From Lachnoanaerobaculum gingivalis (GTDB lineage: Bacteria > Bacillota > Clostridia > Lachnospirales > Lachnospiraceae): DNA of 64,000 bases. How positions within the stretch are numbered: the stretch's first letter is position 1; each line of letters opens with the position of its first letter. Position numbers and translations under genes: made by a program. This document shows positions 47,650 through 56,825 of the stretch, piece after piece. The notes beneath the pieces are model-generated. The model searched no databases. It saw only the letters and a program-made list of their open reading frames with translations, and had not been told where the DNA came from. Location of the stretch: contig NZ_RRCO01000001.1 in NCBI RefSeq assembly GCF_003862475.1, positions 434,001 through 498,000 of the forward strand. The letters are read 5' to 3'.

Positions 47650-47685
47650 ATATAATAGCACTTTTTCTTGTAAATGTAAACTATC
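47650..47685. repeat. Right copy of 36-bp direct repeat flanking second IS
   Basis: Identical to 45529-45564. It marks the right junction of the IS with the chromosome. Confidence 0.95.
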
Positions 47686-47789
47686 TATTTATAACAAGCT
47701 TCATTTTGTATTGCACATAATTTTTATCATTTTATATCTAATGCACTGATATCCTATATATATAATGCAATCTTTTATATATTCAAAAA

Positions 47790-47879
47790 GAAACAATATA
47801 ATGGTGTTTTTATATACCACCACAAATTGTTTCTTTGTAAAATCATTAGAAATCAAGTACTACGAAATTATTACTTGAT
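47790..47879. terminator. Two hairpins downstream of apgM
   Basis: The gap 47686-47919 has no gene. It holds AAACAAT/ATTGTTT with an inner GGTG/CACC stem, and an 11-bp perfect stem GAAATCAAGTA/TACTTGATTTC. They follow the apgM stop on the minus strand; no long T-tract is seen, so they may protect the 3' end or end transcription. Confidence 0.5.
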
Positions 47880-47919
47880 TTCCCTAATTATAAATTTAAA
47901 ATATTTCTTTATACACAAC

Positions 47920-49131
47920 TTACAATTTATTATTAATAAACTTCTCTAAAAGTGTATATCCTTCCTCTATAAATATTCCGGATTCTTTTGCATTCTTTTC
48001 TGTATAGGTTATTGCAACATCTGCCTCATTATTTGATCTGTATATCTTAAAAGGAACAGGGTCTGAAGAATGAGTCTTGGTCTCAATAGGGGTAGGATGA
48101 TCCGGCATTATGAGCATTGCAAAATCTTCATTTGCTTCTCTAAGTGCCTCACAAAGAGGTCCTACAACTCTTTCATCAATTCTTTCCACCGCTAAGATCT
48201 TACCTTCAGTATATCCATGATGTCCGCACTCATCCGGTCCTTCAAGATGAATATATAGGAAATCATTTCCGTCCTCAAGCAAGGTCTTTTTAGCAGCTGC
48301 AAGTTTTCCCTCATAATTGGTATCCACCGTACCTGTAGCACCTTCTACATCAATGCTCTCCATTCCCGCACTTATACCGATACCCTTTATAAGATCCACG
48401 GCTGAGATGACGGCACCCTTAAGTCCGTTTTTCTTCTCAAAGTTTTCTACATTAGGCTTGGTGCCCTCTCCCCAAAGCCATATGGAGTTTGCAGGATTCT
48501 TACCTTCCGACTTTCTCTTTAAATTCACAGGGTGATCCTTTAAAATACTATAGCTCCTTTCCATAAGAGATAAAATCTTATCATTTTTTGGTAAGTATTC
48601 ACCTATTACTCTGTCGGATATATCATGTGGAGGTGTAAGATCAAGTCCGGTCTTTCCGTTGTCCCATATCAAACAATGTCTGTATGATATTCCGGGATAA
48701 AACTTGAATTCATCATCTCCAAGTTCTCTTTCCACCGCTTCAATAAGCTCCCTTGCCTCCTCGGTAGATATCTCACCTGCAGAATAGTCAAGCATTGTTC
48801 TTTTCTTCGGGTCCTCCTCATCTAATAGAGTAACAAGATTACATCTTATTGCAACATCTGTTTCTTTCATGTTTATGCCGATGCTTACAGCTTCAAGTGG
48901 TGATCTACCCGTATAGCACTTAAGAGGATCATATCCCATTACTGCAAGGTTTGCCACATCACTTCCCGGCTTTAGCTCATTCGGCACTGTTCTTGCCATA
49001 CCGAGCACACCCTTAAGCCCGTCAATATGTGGCTTTTTAGCTACATCAAGTATTGTCTTATTGCCAAGTTCAGGAATATTTTTATCAGCCATTCCGTCTC
49101 CAAGTATAACTATGTATTTCATATTATCCAC
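47920..49131 (-). CDS. apgM: 2,3-bisphosphoglycerate-independent phosphoglycerate mutase, archaeal type
   Basis: 403 aa. The alkaline-phosphatase-superfamily start YIVILGDGMADKNIPELGNKT, the PGSDVANLAVMGYDP nucleophile region, GRSPLEAVSIGI, and the metal-site HLEGPDECGHHG and MPDHPTPIETKTHS place it in the ApgM/COG3635 family. It interconverts 3- and 2-phosphoglycerate; some members were proposed as homoserine kinases, so the substrate is not certain. It is downstream of the ABC transporter genes on the same strand, 8 nt from the ATPase stop. Confidence 0.9.
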   Translation of the reverse strand: MDNMKYIVILGDGMADKNIPELGNKTILDVAKKPHIDGLKGVLGMARTVPNELKPGSDVANLAVMGYDPLKCYTGRSPLEAVSIGINMKETDVAIRCNLVTLLDEEDPKKRTMLDYSAGEISTEEARELIEAVERELGDDEFKFYPGISYRHCLIWDNGKTGLDLTPPHDISDRVIGEYLPKNDKILSLMERSYSILKDHPVNLKRKSEGKNPANSIWLWGEGTKPNVENFEKKNGLKGAVISAVDLIKGIGISAGMESIDVEGATGTVDTNYEGKLAAAKKTLLEDGNDFLYIHLEGPDECGHHGYTEGKILAVERIDERVVGPLCEALREANEDFAMLIMPDHPTPIETKTHSSDPVPFKIYRSNNEADVAITYTEKNAKESGIFIEEGYTLLEKFINNKL

Positions 49132-49139
49132 CTTTTTGT

Positions 49140-49895
49140 TTATTTGCTTAATGCACCTATAAAGTTCTTCATTCTTTCATTAGTTGATGCAAAGACTTCC
49201 TCAGGAGTTCCCGACTCAACTATTACTCCGTCAGACATAAATATTACCTTGTCGGATATTTCTTTAGCAAACGCCATCTCATGTGTAACAATGACCATGG
49301 CAATTTTTAAATCTGACAATGATTTTATTACTCTTAGAACTTCTCCTGTAAGCTCCGGATCAAGTGCAGATGTCGGCTCATCAAAGAAAAGTATCTTTGG
49401 ATTTAGCGCCAATGCTCTGGCAATAGCTACTCTTTGAGACTGACCGCCTGAAAGCTGATAAGGATATGCTCCCGCTCTGTCCTCAAGCCCCATCTTCTTT
49501 AGTAAAGAAAAGGCTTCTTCTTTTACGCTCTCCTTATCCCTTTTTTGTACTCTTATCGGTGCATCACAGATATTTTGCAATACATTCATATGTGGGAAGA
49601 GATTGAAGTTTTGGAATACAAGACCGAAGTATTCAGAAATTTCTCTTAATTTACTCTGACTCTCATAAACCGCCTTACCGTCTACACTTTTACAAACCGT
49701 ATTCTCGTTATAGCTAAGCTCTCCGTCATCCATATCTTCCAATAATGTAGCACAGCGCAAAAGTGTGGATTTGCCTGAACCTGACGGACCTATAATACTT
49801 AAAATTTCACCTTCTTTTACTTCCAGTGATATATCCTTTAAAATTTCCACACCTCCAAAGGATTTCTTTACTGATTTCATACTTAATAATGACAT
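49140..49895 (-). CDS. Polar amino acid ABC transporter ATP-binding protein
   Basis: 251 aa from ATG 49895 (AGGTGA upstream). Walker [16 protein letters not shown], signature [16 protein letters not shown], Walker [16 protein letters not shown]. GlnQ/HisP-type ATPase that powers uptake with the permease just upstream and the binding proteins further upstream. Confidence 0.95.
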   Translation of the reverse strand: MSLLSMKSVKKSFGGVEILKDISLEVKEGEILSIIGPSGSGKSTLLRCATLLEDMDDGELSYNENTVCKSVDGKAVYESQSKLREISEYFGLVFQNFNLFPHMNVLQNICDAPIRVQKRDKESVKEEAFSLLKKMGLEDRAGAYPYQLSGGQSQRVAIARALALNPKILFFDEPTSALDPELTGEVLRVIKSLSDLKIAMVIVTHEMAFAKEISDKVIFMSDGVIVESGTPEEVFASTNERMKNFIGALSK

Positions 49896-49901
49896 AATCA
49901 C

Positions 49902-50552
49902 CTACTTGTAATATTCTAACTTCTTCTCTATTGCTTCCATTACAAACGCTACTATTAAATTAAATATATAATAGAACAATGCGGCGCACACAAAGGGCAA
50001 CATACTTGTTGTACTGCTTGCGAGTGCCTTTGCCATTGTAAACATCTCGGCTACACTTATTGTAAAGGCCAAAGATGTATCCTTTACCAAAGTGATTACC
50101 TCATTTGTTATAGAAGGCAAAATTCTCTTTATTACCTGTGGCAGTATTATAACAAAGAAAGTCTGAGATTTACTGTATCCCAATATCTTTGCGGCTTCGT
50201 ACTGTCCGCTTGGCATGGACTGAATTCCGCTTCTGTATATCTCTGCAAAATATGCCGCATAATTTACCACAAAACCGATTATTGTAGCAACTATCCTGTA
50301 ATTTCCCGAAGTTGATACTCCGAAAATATAATAAGGTCCGAAGTATACAACCATCAGCTGTAACATAAGCGGTGTACCGCGCATTATTGAAATATATACT
50401 TTGCACAGATATGAAATAAACTTTATTTTACTCAATCTGCCGAAGGCAACCAACAATCCCAGCGGAAGTGAAAGTAAAAGTGTGATAAAAAATATCTGTA
50501 TACTTACCAACATTCCGGGTACAAGCTTTAATGCAATATCAAGAATATTCAT
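49902..50552 (-). CDS. Polar amino acid ABC transporter permease
   Basis: 216 aa from ATG 50552 (GGAG 5 nt upstream), giving the usual family start MNILDIALKLVPGMLVS. It has about five membrane helices and the EAA-like loop (SGQYEAAKILGYSKSQTFFVIILPQ). It likely forms a homodimeric channel, as only one permease is encoded. The next start in the frame, 50612, extends beyond the normal N-terminus. Confidence 0.93.
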   Translation of the reverse strand: MNILDIALKLVPGMLVSIQIFFITLLLSLPLGLLVAFGRLSKIKFISYLCKVYISIMRGTPLMLQLMVVYFGPYYIFGVSTSGNYRIVATIIGFVVNYAAYFAEIYRSGIQSMPSGQYEAAKILGYSKSQTFFVIILPQVIKRILPSITNEVITLVKDTSLAFTISVAEMFTMAKALASSTTSMLPFVCAALFYYIFNLIVAFVMEAIEKKLEYYK

Positions 50553-50665
50553 AAAATCTCCAATCAGTGTAAATATCTTACTATTATATCCTTTATTTTG
50601 CAATCCTACCATAAGTTATTTCTTAAAGCTTTGCAGGATTGCAAAATAAAAGTCTTATATCTATA

Positions 50666-50702
50666 AGAAAAAGAAAACGCCGGCAGCTATCTGTCGGCGT
50701 CT
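50666..50702 (-). terminator. Terminator after first binding protein
   Basis: GACGCCGACAG pairs with CTGCCGGCGTT (one G-U) around ATAG and is followed by TTCTTTTTCTT on the minus strand. It lies between the binding-protein gene and the permease, so it sets a high ratio of binding protein to membrane parts. Confidence 0.8.
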
Positions 50703-50707
50703 TAATT

Positions 50708-51553
50708 TTACTCTAAAGTGGTAACATCCTTACCAAACCATTTTTCTGAAATAGCTTTCATTGTTCCGTCCGCTTTCATATCTTCAAGTGCTTTTTGAAC
50801 TTCATTTCTTAAAGTCTCATTTCCAAGCTTAAATCCGATACCGTATTCCTCACTTGAAAGCGGTGTATCAAGTACTGTAAATCCATTTCCGCCTCTCTTT
50901 GTAATCTGATAGTTTGCTACTACACTGTCCATTGCAATGGCATCCACACCACCCATCTCAAGATCCATAAAACCTGTATTATAATCCGCTACAGTCTGTA
51001 ATTTATCGAAAGTATTTGCAAGTTCGGTATTTTCCTTCAATGCGGCCTCTGCTGATGAATCCGTCTGAACCTCCACAGTCTTTCCTGCAAGATCCTCTAT
51101 CGATTCAATACTTGAATCTGATTTTACAACAAAAACCTGATCATTTTTCATATATGGCTTTGACCATGTGTATTTATCTTCTCTACCCTGAATACTAAAA
51201 CCGTTCCAGATACAGTCAACATTTCCTGATGTAAGCTCCATATCCTTTGCATCCCATGATATAGGCTGATATTTGATCTCCTTGCCCATTCTCTTTGCAG
51301 CTTCAGCTGCAAGTTCAAGGTCAAATCCTGTAAACTCTCCGTCATCTCCTACAAAGCCCATCGGCGGGAAGTCCTGGTCAAATCCGACTGTAAAAGTAGT
51401 CTTATTCTCTGATGCCGCTGTAGTGGTCTTATCCGCCTTACTCTCCACTGCACTTGCATCGGCTGATGCTGATGTACTCTCTGCAGGCTTTGCTGACGAA
51501 CAGCCTGCCAACATAATTGTTGCTAAGATTCCAAGTAAATAAATTTTTTTCAT
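50708..51553 (-). CDS. Amino acid ABC transporter substrate-binding lipoprotein 1
   Basis: 281 aa. Lipoprotein signal with lipobox LAGC (MKKIYLLGILATIMLAGCSS), a Ser/Ala-rich linker, then a family 3 binding fold (FTVGFDQDFPPMGFVGDDGEFTGFDLELA, WDAKDMELTSGNVDCIWNGF, LAGKTVEVQTDSSAEAAL). It delivers a polar amino acid to the transporter. It is a close tandem paralogue of the next gene, with long identical stretches. It has its own promoter (51605-51633). Confidence 0.95.
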   Translation of the reverse strand: MKKIYLLGILATIMLAGCSSAKPAESTSASADASAVESKADKTTTAASENKTTFTVGFDQDFPPMGFVGDDGEFTGFDLELAAEAAKRMGKEIKYQPISWDAKDMELTSGNVDCIWNGFSIQGREDKYTWSKPYMKNDQVFVVKSDSSIESIEDLAGKTVEVQTDSSAEAALKENTELANTFDKLQTVADYNTGFMDLEMGGVDAIAMDSVVANYQITKRGGNGFTVLDTPLSSEEYGIGFKLGNETLRNEVQKALEDMKADGTMKAISEKWFGKDVTTLE

Positions 51554-51604
51554 AAATACACCTCATAACTTTCTTTGACTTCTGTTTTCTCTTTATAGTT
51601 CATT

Positions 51605-51640
51605 ATGGTAGCATACTAAAGTATATCTGTCAATACTTTA
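51605..51640 (-). promoter_or_regulatory. Promoter with overlapping palindromic operator, binding protein 1
   Basis: On the minus strand TTGACA (51628-51633), 17 bp, TACCAT (51605-51610). TAAAGTAT and ATACTTTA (8-bp arms) flank the -35, and a second dyad ATAC-TTTA-GTAT lies between the boxes. The paralogous gene has the same layout with changed but symmetric half-sites, so a repressor site is likely. Confidence 0.65.
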
Positions 51641-51712
51641 TTTTACTACCATGTTAAAGTGCCATGTGTTAATTTTATGGTTCACGTAAATTATTGTTCA
51701 CTACATATACCA

Positions 51713-52555
51713 TCACTCTAATGTAGTAACATCCTTACCGAACCATTTCTCAGAAATAATCTTTAATGTACCGTCTGCCTTCATCTCTTCAAGTGCCGTC
51801 TGCACCTCATCTCTCAATATTGTATTTCCAAGTTTAAATCCTACCGCATATTCTTCACTTGAAAGCGGCTTATCCAAAACTTTGAAACCTTCTCCTCCTC
51901 TTTTTGTGATCTGATAATTTGCCACTACACTATTCATAGCCAAAGCATCCACACCGCCCATTTCAAGATCCATAAAACCTGTGTTAAAATCCGCCACAGT
52001 CTGTAATTTAGCGAATGTACTTGAAAGCTCTGTATTTTCTTTTAATACCGCTTCGGCTGATGAATCTATCTGAACCTCCACTGTCTTTCCTGCCAAATCC
52101 TCAAATGAATTGATACCGGAATCAGATCTTACTACAAATACCTGATCATTTTTCATATATGGCTTTGTCCATGTATATTTATCTTCTCTGTTTTTAGTAC
52201 TGAAGCCGTTCCAAATACAGTCAATATTACCGGATGTAAGTTCCATATCTTTTGCATCCCAGGCTATAGGCTGATACTTTATTTCTTTGCCCAATCGCTT
52301 TGCCACATCTGCCGCAAGGTCTAAATCAAATCCGGTAAATTCCCCGTCGTCTCCGACAAACCCCATAGGTGGAAAATCCTGATCAAATCCTACAGTAAAA
52401 GTTATATCGGCATCTGTGCCTGCAATAGAAGTCTCATCTGTCAACTTGCTCTCTGCTGCACTTGTGTCTGCTGATGAACTTTCGGTAGTCTTTGCTGATG
52501 AACAGCCTGCCAACATAATTGTTGCTAAAACTCCAAGTAAATAAATTTTTTTCAT
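51713..52555 (-). CDS. Amino acid ABC transporter substrate-binding lipoprotein 2
   Basis: 280 aa, with the same lipobox, fold and most of the sequence of binding protein 1. Differences gather in the linker after the lipobox and at scattered surface positions, while the ligand-pocket stretches (FDQDFPPMGFVGDD, YTWTKPYMKNDQVFVV) are shared. It arose by tandem duplication and probably serves the same permease with a shifted ligand range or regulation. No terminator-like hairpin with T-tract is obvious between it and the first copy. Confidence 0.95.
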   Translation of the reverse strand: MKKIYLLGVLATIMLAGCSSAKTTESSSADTSAAESKLTDETSIAGTDADITFTVGFDQDFPPMGFVGDDGEFTGFDLDLAADVAKRLGKEIKYQPIAWDAKDMELTSGNIDCIWNGFSTKNREDKYTWTKPYMKNDQVFVVRSDSGINSFEDLAGKTVEVQIDSSAEAVLKENTELSSTFAKLQTVADFNTGFMDLEMGGVDALAMNSVVANYQITKRGGEGFKVLDKPLSSEEYAVGFKLGNTILRDEVQTALEEMKADGTLKIISEKWFGKDVTTLE

Positions 52556-52602
52556 AAATACACCTCATAACTTTCTTTACTGCTTTGCCTTTACACTTTC
52601 TT

Positions 52603-52638
52603 ATGGTAGCATGCTAAAGCATTCTTGTCAACGCTTTA
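52603..52638 (-). promoter_or_regulatory. Promoter with overlapping palindromic operator, binding protein 2
   Basis: TTGACA (52626-52631), 17 bp, TACCAT (52603-52608) on the minus strand. The inner dyad is ATGC-TTTA-GCAT and the outer arms are TAAAGCGT/ATGCTTTA. Every T-to-C change relative to copy 1 is matched in the partner arm. Confidence 0.65.
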
Positions 52639-52682
52639 TTTCTCTACTACATTAAAGCGTATGAATATTGTATACTTATATA

Positions 52683-52770
52683 AAAAGAGCCGCTATACCA
52701 ATCAAATTCTATAATATATGTTGATCATCTGCTCAACTCATATTATAGACTTTTGTATAACAGCTCTTTT
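52683..52770. terminator. Long nested hairpin after glgB-mscS
   Basis: Outer arms AAAAGAGC/GCTCTTTT and TATAC/GTATA, middle arms CTATAATAT/ATATTATAG, inner arms GTTGA/TCAAC: an 88-bp near-continuous fold. It follows the mscS stop on the minus strand and ends that operon, or is a small palindromic repeat element. Confidence 0.6.
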
Positions 52771-52826
52771 AAAAAATTTATTTATATATTCTTTTCTGCA
52801 AGCCTTAAGCTATCTTTCTGTTCATA

Positions 52827-53783
52827 CTATGGCTTGTTGGAATTGTCATTTAAATGTACTTCCAACTGATTGTAAGGAATCTCTATTCCGTTTTTATCAA
52901 ATTTAACCTTAATTTCTTCTATAAGGCCCCATCTGACGGTCCAATAATCATCAGTCTTACACCAGGCTCTTCCGCCAAGGATTACAGCAGATGATGCCAA
53001 ATCACTAACATATGTCAAAATCTCTTTATTTTTTAATACCAGCCCGTTTTCATCAATGGCATCTGTTATAAGCTTCTTTGCCTTTCTGATATCGGAATCA
53101 TATGACACACCTACTTGAATATCTATTCTCCTGGTATCATTTGCGGTAACATTTGTTATAACATCATTTGCAAGCGTACCGTTGGGTATGGATACTCTCT
53201 TATTATCGGGTGTCAGCAGTATTGTATATATTATTCCTATTGTATCTACAGTACCCTCAGCCTTCGGTGTAATTATGTAATCACCTCTGACAAAAGGCCT
53301 GCTGAAAAGTATTATAATTCCACCTGCAAAGTTGCTTAAGCTTCCCTGCCATGCAAGTCCTATTGCAACACCTGCAGAACCAATTATCGCTACCACACTG
53401 CCCTGATTTATGCCAAGTCTCTCGGCCAGTCCAAGTACTACCAAGGCGTACAGTAATACTTTCAGCGTAGACAGTAGAAACTTTCTTATCGTCAAATCAA
53501 CATTTATCTTTTTCAAAAACTTTTCAAGCATTCGTGATAAAAATTTTATCACCTGTCCTGCTATAATAAATGTGATTATCACTATCACAATATTATAGGC
53601 GATTGCCAATAATGCCGGAGAAAGCTCTTTTAAAGTCTGCATCATAACACTAGGTTTAAGTTTTTCTATATCCTGCGCTACAGACTCGGCAACTTCACTT
53701 TCAGAAATACTTGGTAAACTTGAACTTATTCCACCGGTCATATAAATTCCGGTAAAGCTTTTTAATATACTATAAAAATCCAC
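52827..53783 (-). CDS. Small-conductance mechanosensitive channel (MscS family)
   Basis: About 318 aa. Three membrane helices; the pore helix and beta domain are typical (GSAGVAIGLAWQGSLSNFAGGIIILFSRPFVRGDYI, TILLTPDNKRVSIPNG). It opens under membrane tension to release solutes. I favour GTG 53783 because TAGTG couples it to the glgB stop; GTG 53795 in the same frame is an alternative. Linkage to glycogen synthesis may reflect osmotic adaptation, which is speculative. Confidence 0.92.
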   Translation of the reverse strand: MDFYSILKSFTGIYMTGGISSSLPSISESEVAESVAQDIEKLKPSVMMQTLKELSPALLAIAYNIVIVIITFIIAGQVIKFLSRMLEKFLKKINVDLTIRKFLLSTLKVLLYALVVLGLAERLGINQGSVVAIIGSAGVAIGLAWQGSLSNFAGGIIILFSRPFVRGDYIITPKAEGTVDTIGIIYTILLTPDNKRVSIPNGTLANDVITNVTANDTRRIDIQVGVSYDSDIRKAKKLITDAIDENGLVLKNKEILTYVSDLASSAVILGGRAWCKTDDYWTVRWGLIEEIKVKFDKNGIEIPYNQLEVHLNDNSNKP

Positions 53784-56026
53784 TATTTCGCCCACTTAAA
53801 TACTATTGTAGCCATTGGAGGAACCTTTATCTTAAGTGAATTTTCTCTGCCGTCCACTTTTTTCTTAACAGATTTCTTCGCCCTCTTATTTCCGACTCCG
53901 CTTCCGCCATACTTCTTATCATCTGAATTGAAAATTTCGGTATATGTTCCCTTAAACGGAACACCGATTTCTCTTTCATAAACAACCGGTGTGAAATTAC
54001 ATACCACAACCAATGTATCTTCCTCATTCTCGGTCTTTCTGAGGAATACAACCGTACTCTCATCCTTTGATGTACAGTTTATCCATTCGAAGCCGTCAGG
54101 ATTGTAATCAAGTTTATACAGTGCAGGATAATCCAGATAAAGTTTATTCAAGGCCTTTGAATACTTTTGCATCTTACTGTGAATATCATAATCAAGCAGG
54201 TTCCACTCAAGTGATACATTTTCATTCCACTCATTCATCTGACCGAATTCCTGTCCCATAAAGAGAAGTTTCTTTCCCGGATGAGTCATCATATATCCAT
54301 ATGCCGCTCTGAGATTTGCAAACTTTTCTTCCTGAGTTGCTCCCGGCATCTTTCCTGCAAGAGTCGCCTTACCGTGTACCACCTCGTCATGACTTAAAAC
54401 AAGAATGAAGTTCTCACTGTAGTGATAGAAAATCGAGAATGTCAAAGCATTATAATCACCGCTTCTAAAATAAGGGTCAAGCTTCATAAACTCAAGGAAG
54501 TCATTCATCCAACCCATATTCCACTTATAGTCAAATCCAAGTCCGCCGTCGTTTAAATTACCGCTTACCTTAGGCCATGCTGTAGACTCCTCAGCAATCA
54601 AAAGGCTTGAAGGATTTTTCTTTTTGTAAATTGAATTCAGATGCTTTAAGAACTCTATAGCATCCAGATTTTCATTGCCGCCATATATATTTGCAACCCA
54701 CTCTCCCGAGTTCTTACCGTAGTCAAGATAGAGCATTGAAGCTACAGCATCCATTCTTATACCGTCAACATGGTATTTATCAGCCCAGAAAAGTGCATTT
54801 GAGATAAGGAAGTTGCTTACCTGAGGCCTTGCATAATTATATATCAATGTACCCCAATGCGGATGTGCTCCCTGTCTTGGGTCTGCATGCTCATACAAAT
54901 GACTTCCGTCAAAACATCCAAGGCCATGCAAATCTCTTGGGAAATGAGCAGGTACCCAATCAAGTATTACGCCTATTCCCTTCTTATGTAAATAGTTTAT
55001 AAAGTACATGAAATCATCAGGTGTACCGTATCTGCTTGTAGGACTGTAATATCCTGTCACCTGATAACCCCAACTTGCATCAAGCGGATGCTCCATTACA
55101 GGCATAATCTCCACATGTGTATAATTCATCTTCTTTACATAAACAGAAAGCTTATGTGCTATTTCACGATAATTATAGAATACAGAGCCGTTTACTTCCT
55201 CACCGTTCTCATCATACTGCATTTCTTTTCTTATCCATGAGCCAAGATGTAATTCATAGATATTCATTGCTGCCGACTCATTCATCTTTGTAGACTGGAT
55301 ATTTTCTCTATCTTTCATCCAATCCTCATCACTCCATTCAAATCCTGAAATATCCGCAACTATACTTGCAGTATTCGGTCTAAGCTCGGAATAAAATGCA
55401 TAAGGATCAGACTTTAGCATAGGCTCTCCCTTTTTTGTCTTTATTTCAAATTTATAAAGACTGCCTACACTTACTCCCGGTATAAATATTTCAAAAACTC
55501 CGAAATCACCAAGTCTCTCCATTTGATGTCTTCTGCCGTCCCAAAGGTTGAAATCACCTACAACAGATACTCTCATAGCTTCAGGTGCCCATACCGAGAA
55601 GTTTACACCCTCCACTCCTGAGATTGTCATAGGCTTTGCACCCATTTTTTCATATATTTCATAATTGATACCGGCATCAAATTTTGATAAATCTTCCTCA
55701 GAGTATATACTGTCAAAAGAATACGGATCTGATATCGTCTGTTCTACTTCATTATCATATTTAACTATAAATTTATATTTAAACTCCTGCTTTCTTCCCA
55801 CAAAGCATGCAAAAAATCCGGCTTCATCCATACATTGCATTGCAACAGGATTTTTGTTTCCGTCAATCAACAATTCCATCTCTTTTGCACTTGGTATAAA
55901 AGCCTGAACCAAAAAGCCGCCATCCACTCTATGTGAACCGAGAATCTTCTTCGGTCTGTCACATTCTGAATAAGTGATCTCCTCTATTGCTGCCCAATCC
56001 ATCAAATCATATAAATTCTTATCCAT
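53783..56026 (-). CDS. glgB: 1,4-alpha-glucan branching enzyme
   Basis: 747 aa. N-terminal carbohydrate-binding segments (MSVVGDFNLWDGRRHQMERL style), then the GH13 barrel with GYQVTGYYSPTSRYGTPDDF, the catalytic Asp in VDGIRMDAVASMLYLDYG, Glu in LLIAEESTAWP and the LVLSHDEVVHGKATL site, and a beta-sandwich end. It makes alpha-1,6 branches in glycogen. Other glg genes are not in the window. The product ends in a basic run (GNKRAKKSVKKKVDGRE) inside the last domain, which is unusual. Confidence 0.96.
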   Translation of the reverse strand: MDKNLYDLMDWAAIEEITYSECDRPKKILGSHRVDGGFLVQAFIPSAKEMELLIDGNKNPVAMQCMDEAGFFACFVGRKQEFKYKFIVKYDNEVEQTISDPYSFDSIYSEEDLSKFDAGINYEIYEKMGAKPMTISGVEGVNFSVWAPEAMRVSVVGDFNLWDGRRHQMERLGDFGVFEIFIPGVSVGSLYKFEIKTKKGEPMLKSDPYAFYSELRPNTASIVADISGFEWSDEDWMKDRENIQSTKMNESAAMNIYELHLGSWIRKEMQYDENGEEVNGSVFYNYREIAHKLSVYVKKMNYTHVEIMPVMEHPLDASWGYQVTGYYSPTSRYGTPDDFMYFINYLHKKGIGVILDWVPAHFPRDLHGLGCFDGSHLYEHADPRQGAHPHWGTLIYNYARPQVSNFLISNALFWADKYHVDGIRMDAVASMLYLDYGKNSGEWVANIYGGNENLDAIEFLKHLNSIYKKKNPSSLLIAEESTAWPKVSGNLNDGGLGFDYKWNMGWMNDFLEFMKLDPYFRSGDYNALTFSIFYHYSENFILVLSHDEVVHGKATLAGKMPGATQEEKFANLRAAYGYMMTHPGKKLLFMGQEFGQMNEWNENVSLEWNLLDYDIHSKMQKYSKALNKLYLDYPALYKLDYNPDGFEWINCTSKDESTVVFLRKTENEEDTLVVVCNFTPVVYEREIGVPFKGTYTEIFNSDDKKYGGSGVGNKRAKKSVKKKVDGRENSLKIKVPPMATIVFKWAK

Positions 56027-56189
56027 AGCCTAACCCTTCCTTCTAACATTATGAGTAACAGTTCAGATAATATATTGCCCGCTTATCCGCTCCATAACAT
56101 TTACATAGATTATACTATTCTTTTGCAAAACATGAAAGTAAATGTTATAAACTACACCATTTAAATATGACTATTATTACTTATAATTT

Positions 56190-56624
56190 TTATACATCAT
56201 TATCCTTTTTTACATCTATCTTATATCTCTCAAGTTCCGATTCCAAGACTTCAATTCTGTTAATATTTGATTTGTTTTTCTCAAAATGTAAAAACGCACT
56301 TTTCCCGCTTTTTAAATTTAATATCATCTCATAGATACGATATCCTTTTCTTCTATTACAGCCTATAGCAATGGATTTTATATCTTCCAACGCTATTTTC
56401 CTCTTACCAAGATAAAAAATATTGTAAATATAAAAATAGCCGTTTGATATATGATAAGGAGCAAAGAAATCTCCACCGCTCACAGCCACTATATAGGCTT
56501 TTCTAAAAATATAGAAAAGTGAAAATGCAATACATAAAAGATAGAAATATTTATATATATCGGATTCAAATATTATTGCAAAGCCTTTGCTTAAATAACT
56601 TAGAAATTCAACCATTGCTCTCAT
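56190..56624 (-). CDS. Membrane protein with PH-like domain, unknown function
   Basis: 144 aa: one or two N-terminal hydrophobic segments (YLLCIAFSLFYIFRKAYIVAVSGG), then a soluble part with alternating strands (GYFYIYNIFYLGKRKIALEDIKSIAIG, YEMILNLKSGKSAFLHF) like bacterial PH domains. AGGAGG lies before the ATG. It is divergent from lepB. No specific family recognised. Confidence 0.6.
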   Translation of the reverse strand: MRAMVEFLSYLSKGFAIIFESDIYKYFYLLCIAFSLFYIFRKAYIVAVSGGDFFAPYHISNGYFYIYNIFYLGKRKIALEDIKSIAIGCNRRKGYRIYEMILNLKSGKSAFLHFEKNKSNINRIEVLESELERYKIDVKKDNDV

Positions 56625-56741
56625 AAGACCTCCTAATCATTTATTATGTATACAAATATTATACCACAAAACAAAGCACAAGATGTTTAAAGTATTACAA
56701 AATATCTTTATTATTATTTTCATAATTATTTTATCATTTGG

Positions 56742-56770
56742 TTGTATTATAAATTCAATTATCGTAAAAT
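56742..56770 (+). promoter_or_regulatory. Probable lepB promoter
   Basis: TTGTAT (56742-56747), 17 bp, TAAAAT (56765-56770), about 55 bp before the start codon. Confidence 0.5.
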
Positions 56771-56825
56771 AGTATGAGTTCAAATAAAGAAAAAATTGTG
56801 AGAGAAAATTAGATTGGAGAAGATG

